Shown: positions 1-5,992 of the stretch, piece after piece
How positions within the stretch are numbered: the first letter of the stretch is position 1
Layout: each line of letters starts with the position of its first letter
Assembly (NCBI GenBank): GCA_031396505.1
Contig: JANNKX010000266.1
Span: 1-5,992 of the forward strand
Source: JAAFHS01 sp031396505
GTDB lineage: Bacteria > Pseudomonadota > Alphaproteobacteria > Rhodobacterales > Rhodobacteraceae
Direction: 5' to 3'
DNA: 5,992 bases
Notes under the pieces: generated by a model
Seen by the model: only the letters and a program-made list of their open reading frames with translations
Database searches by the model: none
Told to the model about the DNA's origin: nothing
Made by a program: the position numbers and the translations under genes

Positions 1-281
1 CCCCGCATGAATATCAGGGCGGCAGCTTTGCGATTTCCAACCTTGGGATGATGGGGATCAAGAATTTCGACGCCGTTATCAACCCGCCGCATGGATCGAT
101 CCTTGCGGTAGGTGCCGGGATCAAGACGCCGGTCGTAGGCAAGGACGGACAGGTGACAGTCGCGACCATGATGTCGATGACGTTATCGGTTGATCACCGA
201 GTCATCGACGGGGCACTTGGCGCGGATTTCCTGAAAGCGATTGTGGATAATCTGGAAAACCCGATGGTGATGCTGGCGTGA
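1..281 (+). CDS. pdhC: Pyruvate dehydrogenase complex E2 (dihydrolipoamide acetyltransferase), C-terminal end, 5'-truncated by the window
   Basis: The last 92 codons are present, in the frame starting at position 3, ending in TGA at 279-281. This is the end of the 2-oxoacid dehydrogenase acyltransferase catalytic domain, which moves the acetyl group from lipoyl-lysine to CoA in the cytoplasmic pyruvate dehydrogenase complex. The active-site motif DHRVIDGA is visible, with its catalytic His encoded at 195-197 and the Asp four residues later. The segment NPPHGSILAVGAG is typical of pyruvate dehydrogenase E2 and differs from the 2-oxoglutarate dehydrogenase E2 equivalent, so PDH is preferred over sucB/odhB. 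The protein ends in a normal NLENPMVMLA-like tail, so the 3' end is intact. Lipoyl and E1/E3-binding domains lie outside the window. No lpd gene follows on this strand; the next gene, cysE, converges on it. The symbol could equally be aceF. Confidence 0.93.
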   Translation, partial: PHEYQGGSFAISNLGMMGIKNFDAVINPPHGSILAVGAGIKTPVVGKDGQVTVATMMSMTLSVDHRVIDGALGADFLKAIVDNLENPMVMLA

Positions 282-288
282 AGATATG

Positions 289-322
289 AAAAAACGCCCG
301 CATGCTATGGCACAGGAGCGTT
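289..322 (-). terminator. Intrinsic (rho-independent) terminator of cysE
   Basis: On the minus strand the 13-nt arm AACGCTCCTGTGC (322-310) pairs with GCATGCGGGCGTT (305-293) around a 4-nt loop, CATA (309-306). There is one C-C mismatch and three G-U pairs. The hairpin runs directly into six T residues (294-289). It begins 13 nt after the cysE stop codon, the expected place. Read on the plus strand, the same hairpin is preceded by the A-run and followed only by TTCCCTTCC, so it should serve pdhC poorly. It lies wholly in the short gap between the convergent genes. Confidence 0.75.
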
Positions 323-335
323 CCCTTCCATTCGG

Positions 336-1139
336 TCAATCTGCGAAATGATGATCCATGGAAATTGATGGCTGCGCGCACCCCGCCTCGCCGACGATGC
401 GGGCAGGCACACCGGCAACCGTCTTGCAGGGCGGCACATCTTCCAGAACGACAGACCCGGCGGCGATACGCGAGCAATGACCGATCGAGATGTTGCCAAG
501 CACCTTTGCCCCGGCACCGATCAGTACGCCGTCTCCGATCTTTGGATGCCGGTCGCCGTCTTCCTTTCCGGTGCCACCAAGCGTTACGGAATGCAGCATG
601 GACACGTTGTCACCAACGACTGCGGTTTCGCCAATGACAATGGAATGGGCGTGGTCGATCATAATGCCGCGACCAATTTTCGCGGCCGGGTGGATATCGA
701 CGCCAAATGCTTCGGATACCCGCATCTGCACAAAATAAGCCATATGCGCGCGGCCCTGCTGCCACAACCAATGGCCAATCCGGTAAGCCTGAATTGCCTG
801 ATATCCTTTGAAGAACAGCAAAGGCTGGATCAACTGGTGGCAGGCCGGATCGCGGTCATAGACGGCCGCAAGATCCGCGCGCGCAGATTGCCCCAGATCG
901 GGGTCATCGGCATAAGCCTCATCCGCCATTTCGCGCAGGATCTGCTCGCTCATCTCACCAGATGCGAGCTTTAGCGAAAACCGATAGGCAAGTGCCCGTT
1001 CCAACGATGGATGGTGCAAAAGACCGGAATGCAAAAGGGCGCCGAGCAAGGGTTCTGTGCGAATAACCTCATTGGCTTCGGCACATACTTTGGTCCATAC
1101 GGGATCAACTGCTCTGAACCGGGTCTTTGCGTCTGCCAT
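336..1139 (-). CDS. cysE: Serine O-acetyltransferase (CysE)
   Basis: A 267-residue cytoplasmic enzyme that makes O-acetylserine from serine and acetyl-CoA, the first step of cysteine synthesis. Residues 1 to about 145 form the helical N-terminal domain, with the conserved PLLFFKGYQAIQAYRIGHW segment at 106-124. The rest is the left-handed beta-helix of hexapeptide repeats. By alignment from memory to E. coli CysE, the catalytic Asp and His are D148 (in DIHPAAKIGRG) and H163 (in MIDHAHS). H198 lies in the GDRHPKI loop and D97 in the serine/cysteine-binding DRDP motif. The acetyl-CoA segment SVTLGGTGK and the AGVPARIVG turn are present. The ATG start is backed by GTGAGG at 1148-1153, with 8 nt between GAGG and the ATG. 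The C-terminus stops after MDHHFAD, so the short tail ending in Ile that E. coli CysE uses to bind CysK is absent. It lies downstream of the GTA cluster in the same direction but probably has its own promoter. Confidence 0.96.
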   Translation of the reverse strand: MADAKTRFRAVDPVWTKVCAEANEVIRTEPLLGALLHSGLLHHPSLERALAYRFSLKLASGEMSEQILREMADEAYADDPDLGQSARADLAAVYDRDPACHQLIQPLLFFKGYQAIQAYRIGHWLWQQGRAHMAYFVQMRVSEAFGVDIHPAAKIGRGIMIDHAHSIVIGETAVVGDNVSMLHSVTLGGTGKEDGDRHPKIGDGVLIGAGAKVLGNISIGHCSRIAAGSVVLEDVPPCKTVAGVPARIVGEAGCAQPSISMDHHFAD

Positions 1140-1147
1140 AGCCTTCG

Positions 1148-1153
1148 CCTCAC
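1148..1153 (-). promoter_or_regulatory. Ribosome binding site of cysE
   Basis: On the minus strand GTGAGG ends 8 nt before the ATG at 1139-1137. This fixes the cysE start over the possible upstream in-frame alternatives. A second purine patch, GAAGG, lies too close to the ATG to be the main site. Confidence 0.6.
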
Positions 1154-1166
1154 GTTACGTGAATGA

Positions 1167-1196
1167 ACGATAGCACGCAAAACGACTGATCAACAA
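1167..1196 (-). promoter_or_regulatory. Possible weak sigma-70-type promoter for cysE
   Basis: On the minus strand TTGTTG (1196-1191) and TATCGT (1172-1167) are separated by 18 nt, about 27 nt before the start codon. The match is only 3/6 and 4/6 to the consensus boxes, so this is a guess made from position. An alternative -35, TTGATC (1193-1188), gives a 15-nt spacer. The separate cysE terminator and the gap after the GTA cluster make an independent promoter plausible. Confidence 0.2.
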
Positions 1197-1215
1197 GCAT
1201 TTGGGGATGACAGAA

Positions 1216-1232
1216 TGCATATCCGGTATGCA
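1216..1232. repeat. Inverted repeat TGCATA-TCCGG-TATGCA just after g15
   Basis: A perfect 6-bp inverted repeat with a 5-nt centre sits 10 nt beyond the end of the g15 reading frame and 77 nt before cysE. On the minus strand it is followed by TTCTGTC, not a T-run, so it is at best a weak terminator of the GTA transcript. It could instead be a protein-binding dyad upstream of cysE, or chance. Confidence 0.3.
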
Positions 1233-1242
1233 AACAGCCACG

Positions 1243-1773
1243 TCACGCCAAAACGGCAATCTCGCGAAACGGACCCGCGCCATAGGCTTGTGACAACTGC
1301 GCGACACGAAGCGTGAAAGGCTTCGTGACCAAATCCGCCGTCTGCATGGCCAGCGTGTAGTCCCACGTCGTCGAGACGGTCGTCAGAGTGCGTCGCACAT
1401 TGCCATCCTTGATGACCTCGATTGCGTACTGTTCAACCTCTTCGGCCAACGGCACTTCAAGTGATTGCCACGTGTCCCCCCCGCGACGGGTGCGGCGGAT
1501 CCACGTCAGGCGCGTCAAACTGGATGCCAACCCGTCGGCGCGCAAATGGGCCACAGCATAGGGACGCAGTCCATTGCCCTGAAACGCTGCAGTCATCGCC
1601 GATGCCGACACATCTTCAGGGCCACGCGACAATGCACCAATGCGGAAGTACAGATCAAGGCCACGCTGCGCATCGGCCAAGCCCGCTTGTCGCAGCGAAG
1701 GATCAAGCAAAATAATCTGACTGCCCGCCGACCATACGGCAGGCGTGACGCCATCCGAACCCAACTGTCCGGC
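1243..1773 (-). pseudogene. Displaced C-terminal part of GTA g15 (out of frame after a one-base deletion)
   Basis: This frame holds about 176 codons, GQLGSDGVTPAVW... to ...GPFREIAVLA, ending in TGA at 1243-1245. It reads as the conserved C-terminal domain of GTA tail-tip proteins. Recognisable parts are the RGQLGSDGV-like junction, the AGSQIILLD segment, the LTWIRRTRRGGDTW motif and the final FTLRVAQLSQAYG strand. It is not an independent gene: its first possible start is a TTG inside the domain (1764-1762) with no ribosome binding site. The frame is closed upstream by TGA at 1821-1819. It continues directly the homology that leaves the main g15 frame near 1772, and it contains no further stop or frameshift. 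It is therefore the real 3' end of g15, separated by the lesion. Confidence 0.85.
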
Positions 1774-4700
1774 AAACGCCGCCGCAACGCAAAAGTGTTG
1801 GGAGCGACCAGTTCCGCATCACGATATTGCAAGATTTCCCATTGTCCGACAGCCCCATCCCCAATTGCCAGCGTATTCCCACCCGCGAATAACGCAGCCT
1901 CTGAAATTGACTGCAGGGCCCGATCTCCTGACAACTCGACAATCACGGCGTCACCATCATCCCAGACCCCTGGCTGCGCGCGACGAAGATCCGACAGCGT
2001 AATGCCGATCTGGGTTGGTGCCGCAATAGTGGTATCAAGATCAAAACTCTCGGCGTCAACGGACCGCCAGATGCCAACATCGCCCTGCCAAGGTTGCGCG
2101 AAAGCCGCGATGTAGGGGGCATGCGGAACGTCGCTTTCCTGAAGATTTGGAATATCAAGAAACGCCGCAAATATCGGAAGTGGAGGCGAAAATGGCCGCC
2201 CAAGCTGTTGCTGATCGACCAGATCCCCAACAGTATAGTGATCCGCCTCGATCCGAACGGCATCGACGCGTAGCGTTTCCCGACGTTCCACCCTGTCGAT
2301 CCGAAAGGACGCAGCGCCAAGGGTCACGACATCGCCCGCGCCAAGTTTGGCAAGCGATGGCGGGAGGTCAAGTCGCGCGGTGTCGCGCCCGACACGCGAC
2401 TCCGCCAGCCATCTTTCTGCCGTGGCGCGCGCCTCGGCCGCGTTCATGACAATGCTCGTTTCAGACTGCGATACAACGCGCGCTGTCTCATCGGGAAAAA
2501 TCGCATCGGCATACCGCAGTTGATAAGCGTCACGGTCGTCGATGAACCCGATTTGCACCTGCCCGGCCAAATCAGGCGTACTCGCACGCGTATATTCCGG
2601 TTGCCCGAAACTGTTGTCATCGACAGCAAAATTGGTCTGGGTCAGGTCGGCTGAACTTGCCTTGCCGCGATGCTGGAAAGACAATGCGCCATCACGGTCC
2701 ACAGCATCAATTGCAAACACCAACGACAATGGCTGCAGGGCCGCGCGTGCGGATGCCACGTCATTGATGCTATAACCGCGCAAGACACGGTTCAAATCTG
2801 CCGTGCCGATATTCATCACACCCGCACGTTCGCAAATCTCGGTCACGACATTCGCAAGGGGTTGCGATGTCACCCGCCCGTTTAACCAATGCCCACGGGC
2901 ATAGTTTTCGGCATCAGTCCACAGAATGTCATTTGCAGGAAATGCAGGATAGGGGCGGGTATCCCAAGCCCAAGCATAGCTTTTCTGGAAGTCCACCATC
3001 GGTGCTGCATACCTGGTCGAGATCGGATTGCGCGCCGCATCGTTCCAATACTCTGCGAAGGCAACGAAATATTGGTGTTGCATGAAATCATCCCGACGAC
3101 CGTTCGAAAATCGTGGCAACGTCGACTCCGAAGATTTGGCATCGAAAAAGGCATTCGGCTGATTGGTAGCCTTATCAATCGCACCGCATCCGTATTCAGT
3201 AAAGCGAATCGGCTTTGACTGCGGCACCCAAGCCGAAGACAGTTCTTGCCGCAACCCGTCAATCCGTGCATGATGATAGCCCCTCCACCAAGACGTAATG
3301 TCCTTGCTGCGGAAAATCCAAGGCTCATTGTGCATTTCATCCATGATCGGCAATCTGCGTTGCACATCACGCCCTTCTGGACCGTCGTAATACCAATCAA
3401 ACGCCTCGCCACCCGCAATATTGGCCTTCAAGTAGCCAGTATTATAGATCGAGCCCCACCCGATATCGGCATGATCGCGCCCATCGCGCCAATCGCTGAT
3501 CGGCATGTAATTGTCGATGCCGATAAAATCGATGTTTGCATCCGACCAGATCGGGTCCAGATGAAAATACACGTTTCCATCTGCCTGATAGGCGGAGTAT
3601 TCGGTCCAGTCCGCTGCATAGCTGATCTTGACTGATGGCCCCAGTATTGCGCGCACATCCGCTGCCAGCGTCTTTAGCGCCTCTACCATCGGAAAGCTGT
3701 CGCCTGCACCCCGAATACGGGTGGCCGCAACCATTTCTGATCCAATGCAAAAGGCCTCCACGCCACCGGCAAGCGCGCACAGCTTTGCGTAGTGCAGAAT
3801 GAACCGCCGATAACGCCAGGTATTCGGCCCCGCATAAAGGATCGCACCATTCGAAACCGAGAAGTGTGATGGCTGTGCTGTGCCCATGAAGGCGGCAACC
3901 TCCGATTCCGCCACGCCTGTGCGGTCCGGTGTGGCGGCCAGTCCGGGCGCGACCGATGTCGTGATGCGTCCACGCCATGGCAGCGCGGGTTGCCCGGCTT
4001 CACCCGTCCAGGGGTTGACGAGCGTATTCCCCGGCAATTGATCCATCAGGATGAATGGGTAAAACATCACGTGTTTGCCACTTTGTGACGCCGCACGGAT
4101 CGCCTCAACAACGGATGCATCACTTGGCGTTCCACCATAGACAGATCGCCCGTCCAGTTTCGGGATCTCTGCCGCCGCAGCGCGCGCAATGCCCCCCGCT
4201 CGCCAAGGCATGCCAATCCCGTCAAATTGTTTCTGCTCGACCTTGGGCTGCACCAGACAGGACCCGCAGCGCAAATCATTGCCAAACCAACTCACCACCA
4301 GTGACACCGCGCCGCAATCCGGTAATTCCTCATTCAACTGTTCCAGCGAAGTTGCGAAATCCGACTTGCCTGATGCAGAATTTACGTTGGCCGATCGGTT
4401 CACCCCGGGACGCTCTGCATAATGCACCCGTGTTGTGGCCAAGGCATATTCGCCCGTTCCCGGAATCAGTGCCACGGCACGGATACTGGCTGGCAGATCC
4501 AGCAGCGTGGTTGTGTCGCTTTGTGCGCGTCGCATCACCTCAAAGTTGAATTGCGGCACACGGTTGCCAAAGCGGGAAAGATCAAGGTCTTCGATCACCA
4601 CATATGCTGTGCCACGATATGCGGGTGCATTGTCTGCGCCCTCCACCGCTGCAATCTTCGGGTCCGCAACCTGCGTTTCGGTTCCACGGTAGACCCGCAG

Positions 4701-5138
4701 GTTCAGCCGGTCCTTTTCAATTTCCAGACCATCAGCCCAAACGCGCCCGACACGCGTAATTTCGCCTTCGCACAGCGCTACGGCCAGCGACACGGTATAG
4801 CTGTATTGCTGCGTGCGTGGCTTCGGCGCGCCTTTGCCGCCCCCATTTGTCGTGACCGTCTCCTGAAACTGTGTCGCCCAGATGACTTGCCCCGCCACCC
4901 GTGTCCGACCCCAGATCAACGGGATCATCGTCCCCTCGCTGGCGCCCATCAGACGGAACCGGTCAACGCGCCCGACCTCGATTGCCTGCGATCCCGCACC
5001 CAGCAGTTTCTGGTCGATCACCCGCCCAAGCGTGGCCCCGACGGCCCGGCCAATCACGGCCCCTGACAGGCCCAGAACTGTGCCGCCAAAGCCCGCACCA
5101 ACCGCAGCACCCGCCGCCGAAAGAAGAATAGTCGCCAT
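1593..5138 (-). CDS. GTA g15-like giant tail-tip protein (TIM-barrel domain protein), frameshifted near its 3' end
   Basis: As read, 1181 residues; g15 proteins are usually about 1,300. The N-terminus (1-40) is Gly/Ala-rich and hydrophobic with GxxxG-like spacing. It is followed by the family's VIWATQF and QYSYTVSLAVALCEGEI segments and a CGSC motif (291-294). Residues about 435-735 form the GTA TIM-barrel domain, resembling glycoside hydrolases: GSE (E468) and FTEYG (E648) sit where clan-A catalytic acids are expected. Residues about 795-960 fit the phage-tail-3 domain. Correct homology ends near L1122; the remaining 59 residues are Arg- and Cys-rich and out of frame. In R. capsulatus GTA this protein forms the distal tail tip that contacts recipient cells. 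The ATG start is backed by AAGGAG 8 nt upstream and an in-frame TGA further up. It follows g14 by 92 nt. It may be non-functional here; restoring one base gives 1298 residues. Confidence 0.88.
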   Translation of the reverse strand: MATILLSAAGAAVGAGFGGTVLGLSGAVIGRAVGATLGRVIDQKLLGAGSQAIEVGRVDRFRLMGASEGTMIPLIWGRTRVAGQVIWATQFQETVTTNGGGKGAPKPRTQQYSYTVSLAVALCEGEITRVGRVWADGLEIEKDRLNLRVYRGTETQVADPKIAAVEGADNAPAYRGTAYVVIEDLDLSRFGNRVPQFNFEVMRRAQSDTTTLLDLPASIRAVALIPGTGEYALATTRVHYAERPGVNRSANVNSASGKSDFATSLEQLNEELPDCGAVSLVVSWFGNDLRCGSCLVQPKVEQKQFDGIGMPWRAGGIARAAAAEIPKLDGRSVYGGTPSDASVVEAIRAASQSGKHVMFYPFILMDQLPGNTLVNPWTGEAGQPALPWRGRITTSVAPGLAATPDRTGVAESEVAAFMGTAQPSHFSVSNGAILYAGPNTWRYRRFILHYAKLCALAGGVEAFCIGSEMVAATRIRGAGDSFPMVEALKTLAADVRAILGPSVKISYAADWTEYSAYQADGNVYFHLDPIWSDANIDFIGIDNYMPISDWRDGRDHADIGWGSIYNTGYLKANIAGGEAFDWYYDGPEGRDVQRRLPIMDEMHNEPWIFRSKDITSWWRGYHHARIDGLRQELSSAWVPQSKPIRFTEYGCGAIDKATNQPNAFFDAKSSESTLPRFSNGRRDDFMQHQYFVAFAEYWNDAARNPISTRYAAPMVDFQKSYAWAWDTRPYPAFPANDILWTDAENYARGHWLNGRVTSQPLANVVTEICERAGVMNIGTADLNRVLRGYSINDVASARAALQPLSLVFAIDAVDRDGALSFQHRGKASSADLTQTNFAVDDNSFGQPEYTRASTPDLAGQVQIGFIDDRDAYQLRYADAIFPDETARVVSQSETSIVMNAAEARATAERWLAESRVGRDTARLDLPPSLAKLGAGDVVTLGAASFRIDRVERRETLRVDAVRIEADHYTVGDLVDQQQLGRPFSPPLPIFAAFLDIPNLQESDVPHAPYIAAFAQPWQGDVGIWRSVDAESFDLDTTIAAPTQIGITLSDLRRAQPGVWDDGDAVIVELSGDRALQSISEAALFAGGNTLAIGDGAVGQWEILQYRDAELVAPNTFALRRRLPDSWVRMASRLPYGRRAVRLFCLILRCDKRAWPMRSVALICTSALVHCRVALKMCRHRR
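1765..1780 (-). other. Frameshift site in g15 (apparent one-base deletion)
   Basis: On the minus strand the main frame reads TTG CGG CGG CGT TTG CCG GAC AGT (LRRRL, then PDS). One extra base after TTG, for example a G giving TTG CGC GGA CAG, restores LRRRLRGQLGSDGV, the expected family sequence. The lost base would lie between 1771 and 1772. No canonical X-XXY-YYZ slippery heptamer lies in phase here, so programmed -1 frameshifting is not supported. Confidence 0.8.
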
Positions 5139-5230
5139 AAGATCAACTCCTTGGGCAGATCACGGTCGCTCCGCACAACGGCGGCGACAGGACACAGAAT
5201 TTCAGATATTGCCTGACAAATGCCGGTGTC
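5139..5230 (-). other. Spacer between g14 and g15
   Basis: These 92 nt lie between the g14 stop (TAA, 5233-5231) and the g15 ATG. Apart from the g15 ribosome binding site they contain no open frame joined to either gene (an in-frame TGA precedes g15) and no clear hairpin with a T-run. TTGTCA on the minus strand resembles a -35 box but no convincing -10 follows. Confidence 0.5.
5147..5152 (-). promoter_or_regulatory. Ribosome binding site of g15
   Basis: AAGGAG on the minus strand lies 8 nt before the ATG at 5138-5136. It is a near-ideal Shine-Dalgarno site, stronger than that of g14, as expected because g15 is not overlapped by g14 and must initiate on its own. Confidence 0.8.
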
Positions 5231-5680
5231 TTAGGTACCGGCGGTCTCATCCGGAAACCGAAACCGCGCAATCACCTTGCGCTGCCACGGTTCGGAAAAC
5301 GGGCTCTCAATGACGCCGTGCCCCGTGTATGCGTGGACAAAGGTCGGCGCGGCCCCCATGTCGCCCAGAATCCCCAGATGCTTTGCCACGCAGCCATGCC
5401 GCATCCGAAACAGCAAAACGTCGCCCGGATTTTCCGCCCCGGCAGATACTTCGATCAACCAGGTTCGCGCCGCTGCCAGCAACGCTTCTTTGCCTGACAC
5501 CTCAGACCAATCCGCGCTGTAAGGTGGCATAGCGACCGGCTCCCCCCCATAGACCGCTCGCCATACCCCCCGCAGCAGCCCAAGACAATCCGCGCCCGCC
5601 CCTTTTACCGATGCCTGATGGCGATACGGCGTGCCAATCCATTCGCGGGCTTCGCCCACAATCAGGTGCTGCAGGTTCAT
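5231..5680 (-). CDS. GTA g14-like NlpC/P60 family cell-wall peptidase
   Basis: A 149-residue phage-type NlpC/P60 cysteine peptidase. The nucleophile is C32 in GADCLGLLRG, the catalytic His is H101 in KHLGILGD, and H116 in FVHAYTGHGV fits the third polar residue. The opening VGEAREWIGTPYRHQ is the usual start of this family, and the length is normal, with no signal peptide, as expected for a tail component. In the R. capsulatus GTA the equivalent protein sits in the tail tip and is thought to cut peptide cross-links of the recipient's peptidoglycan so that DNA can pass. The ATG overlaps the g13 stop as ATGA (5680-5677). Only a poor purine-rich site lies upstream, so translational coupling to g13 is likely. 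Catalytic residues are all present, so this gene appears intact. The role in the particle is inferred from family and position. Confidence 0.93.
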   Translation of the reverse strand: MNLQHLIVGEAREWIGTPYRHQASVKGAGADCLGLLRGVWRAVYGGEPVAMPPYSADWSEVSGKEALLAAARTWLIEVSAGAENPGDVLLFRMRHGCVAKHLGILGDMGAAPTFVHAYTGHGVIESPFSEPWQRKVIARFRFPDETAGT

Positions 5681-5992
5681 GGCTGATCCGCCCCGCCAAA
5701 CAGGCTGCCGCCCCGGTTTTCGCCACTGGAAACCGGGTAGGCCGCGATCCAGTCTTCACCCGGAATATGCGGAAACCCCCGGAAATTTGCCAGATTGTTG
5801 AACTTGGCTCGGCAGGTGCCCATCGTCCGGTCGCACCCCGCCTCGATCCGCGCCGAGTCCCCCGGTTGCAAAACCACCGGCAGACCTTCCCACAGCTCGA
5901 TTATCCGCAGCGCGCCATCAAGACGATCAACCTTGATCACCCCGAACAACCCTGCCCCTGCGCCGCTAATCACCCGCAAACGTCCCCGTTCA
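5677..5992 (-). CDS. GTA g13-like tail hub protein (DUF2163 / phage BR0599 family), C-terminal part
   Basis: The last 104 codons of a gene entering from the right edge, ending in TGA at 5679-5677. The reading frame is open to the window end (ERGRLRVISG...), so the TTG at 5979-5977 is an internal Leu, not a start. The C-terminal domain of DUF2163 proteins is recognised by the segment IEAGCDRTMGTCRAKF followed by NFRGFPHIPGEDW. In the R. capsulatus GTA the equivalent protein is the tail hub between the distal tail ring and the tip; it resembles phage lambda gpL. The two cysteines spaced CX6C (residues 53 and 60 of the visible part) may be part of a metal or Fe-S site, as in gpL; this is inference. 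The tail SGENRGGSLFGGADQP is probably flexible. Its stop overlaps the g14 start. Confidence 0.9.
   Translation of the reverse strand, partial: ERGRLRVISGAGAGLFGVIKVDRLDGALRIIELWEGLPVVLQPGDSARIEAGCDRTMGTCRAKFNNLANFRGFPHIPGEDWIAAYPVSSGENRGGSLFGGADQP

Noticed and set aside
300..305. GCATGC palindrome as a separate site
   Set aside because: It is part of the cysE terminator arm and needs no other explanation.
477..974. 165-codon plus-strand open frame inside cysE
   Set aside because: Antisense to the conserved hexapeptide-repeat region of cysE; no start signal or recognisable motif.
1765..1821. Programmed -1 ribosomal frameshifting in g15
   Set aside because: The overlap contains no in-phase X-XXY-YYZ slippery heptamer, the family is normally encoded in one frame, and one added base restores the expected sequence.
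1465..2115. 216-codon plus-strand open frame opposite the g15 3' end
   Set aside because: Arg/Cys/Pro-rich composition typical of a shadow frame; antisense to conserved g15 sequence in both halves of the frameshift.
4422..5066. 214-codon open frame on the plus strand opposite g15
   Set aside because: It lies wholly antisense to a well-recognised part of g15, has no ribosome binding site or known domain, and long antisense frames are common in GC-rich genes.
5677..5979. TTG at 5979-5977 as the start of a small 100-residue gene
   Set aside because: The frame is open through the window edge and the sequence is the C-terminal domain of a larger DUF2163 protein, so the TTG is an internal leucine codon.

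Overview
This window looks like the chromosome of a marine-type alphaproteobacterium of the order Rhodobacterales (Roseobacter/Rhodobacter relatives). The main evidence is the 3' end of a Rhodobacter-capsulatus-type gene transfer agent (GTA) structural cluster, recognised by the protein signatures of g13, g14 and g15. The two flanking housekeeping genes also read as alphaproteobacterial. The genus is not determinable from this sequence alone.

Layout from left to right. Positions 1-281 on the plus strand hold the last 92 codons of the pyruvate dehydrogenase E2 gene (pdhC/aceF), including its DHRxxDG active-site motif. It converges on cysE (serine O-acetyltransferase, 336-1139, minus). The 54-nt gap between them carries a clear intrinsic terminator for cysE. 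A 103-nt spacer (1140-1242) holds the cysE ribosome binding site, a possible weak promoter and two short inverted repeats. From 1243 to the right edge, all genes are on the minus strand and form the distal end of the GTA operon. In order of transcription they are g13 (tail hub, only the C-terminus in the window), g14 (NlpC/P60 cell-wall peptidase) and g15 (the giant tail-tip protein with a TIM-barrel domain). g13 and g14 overlap by ATGA. g14 and g15 are separated by a 92-nt gap, but g15 has its own strong Shine-Dalgarno sequence.

How the genes work together: g13, g14 and g15 would build the tip of the GTA tail, which contacts the recipient envelope, cuts peptidoglycan and passes packaged host DNA. 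cysE and pdhC are ordinary metabolic genes (cysteine biosynthesis; pyruvate to acetyl-CoA) with no obvious role in the particle.

The most notable observation is that g15 is interrupted by an apparent one-base deletion near 1771-1772. The main frame (1593-5138) runs into about 59 unrelated residues and stops. The true, conserved C-terminal domain continues in another frame (1243 to about 1773) without further damage. One restored base gives a 1298-residue protein, about the size usual for g15. This is either a sequencing error or a recent lesion that would cripple the GTA tail tip. No new biological system beyond the GTA was found.
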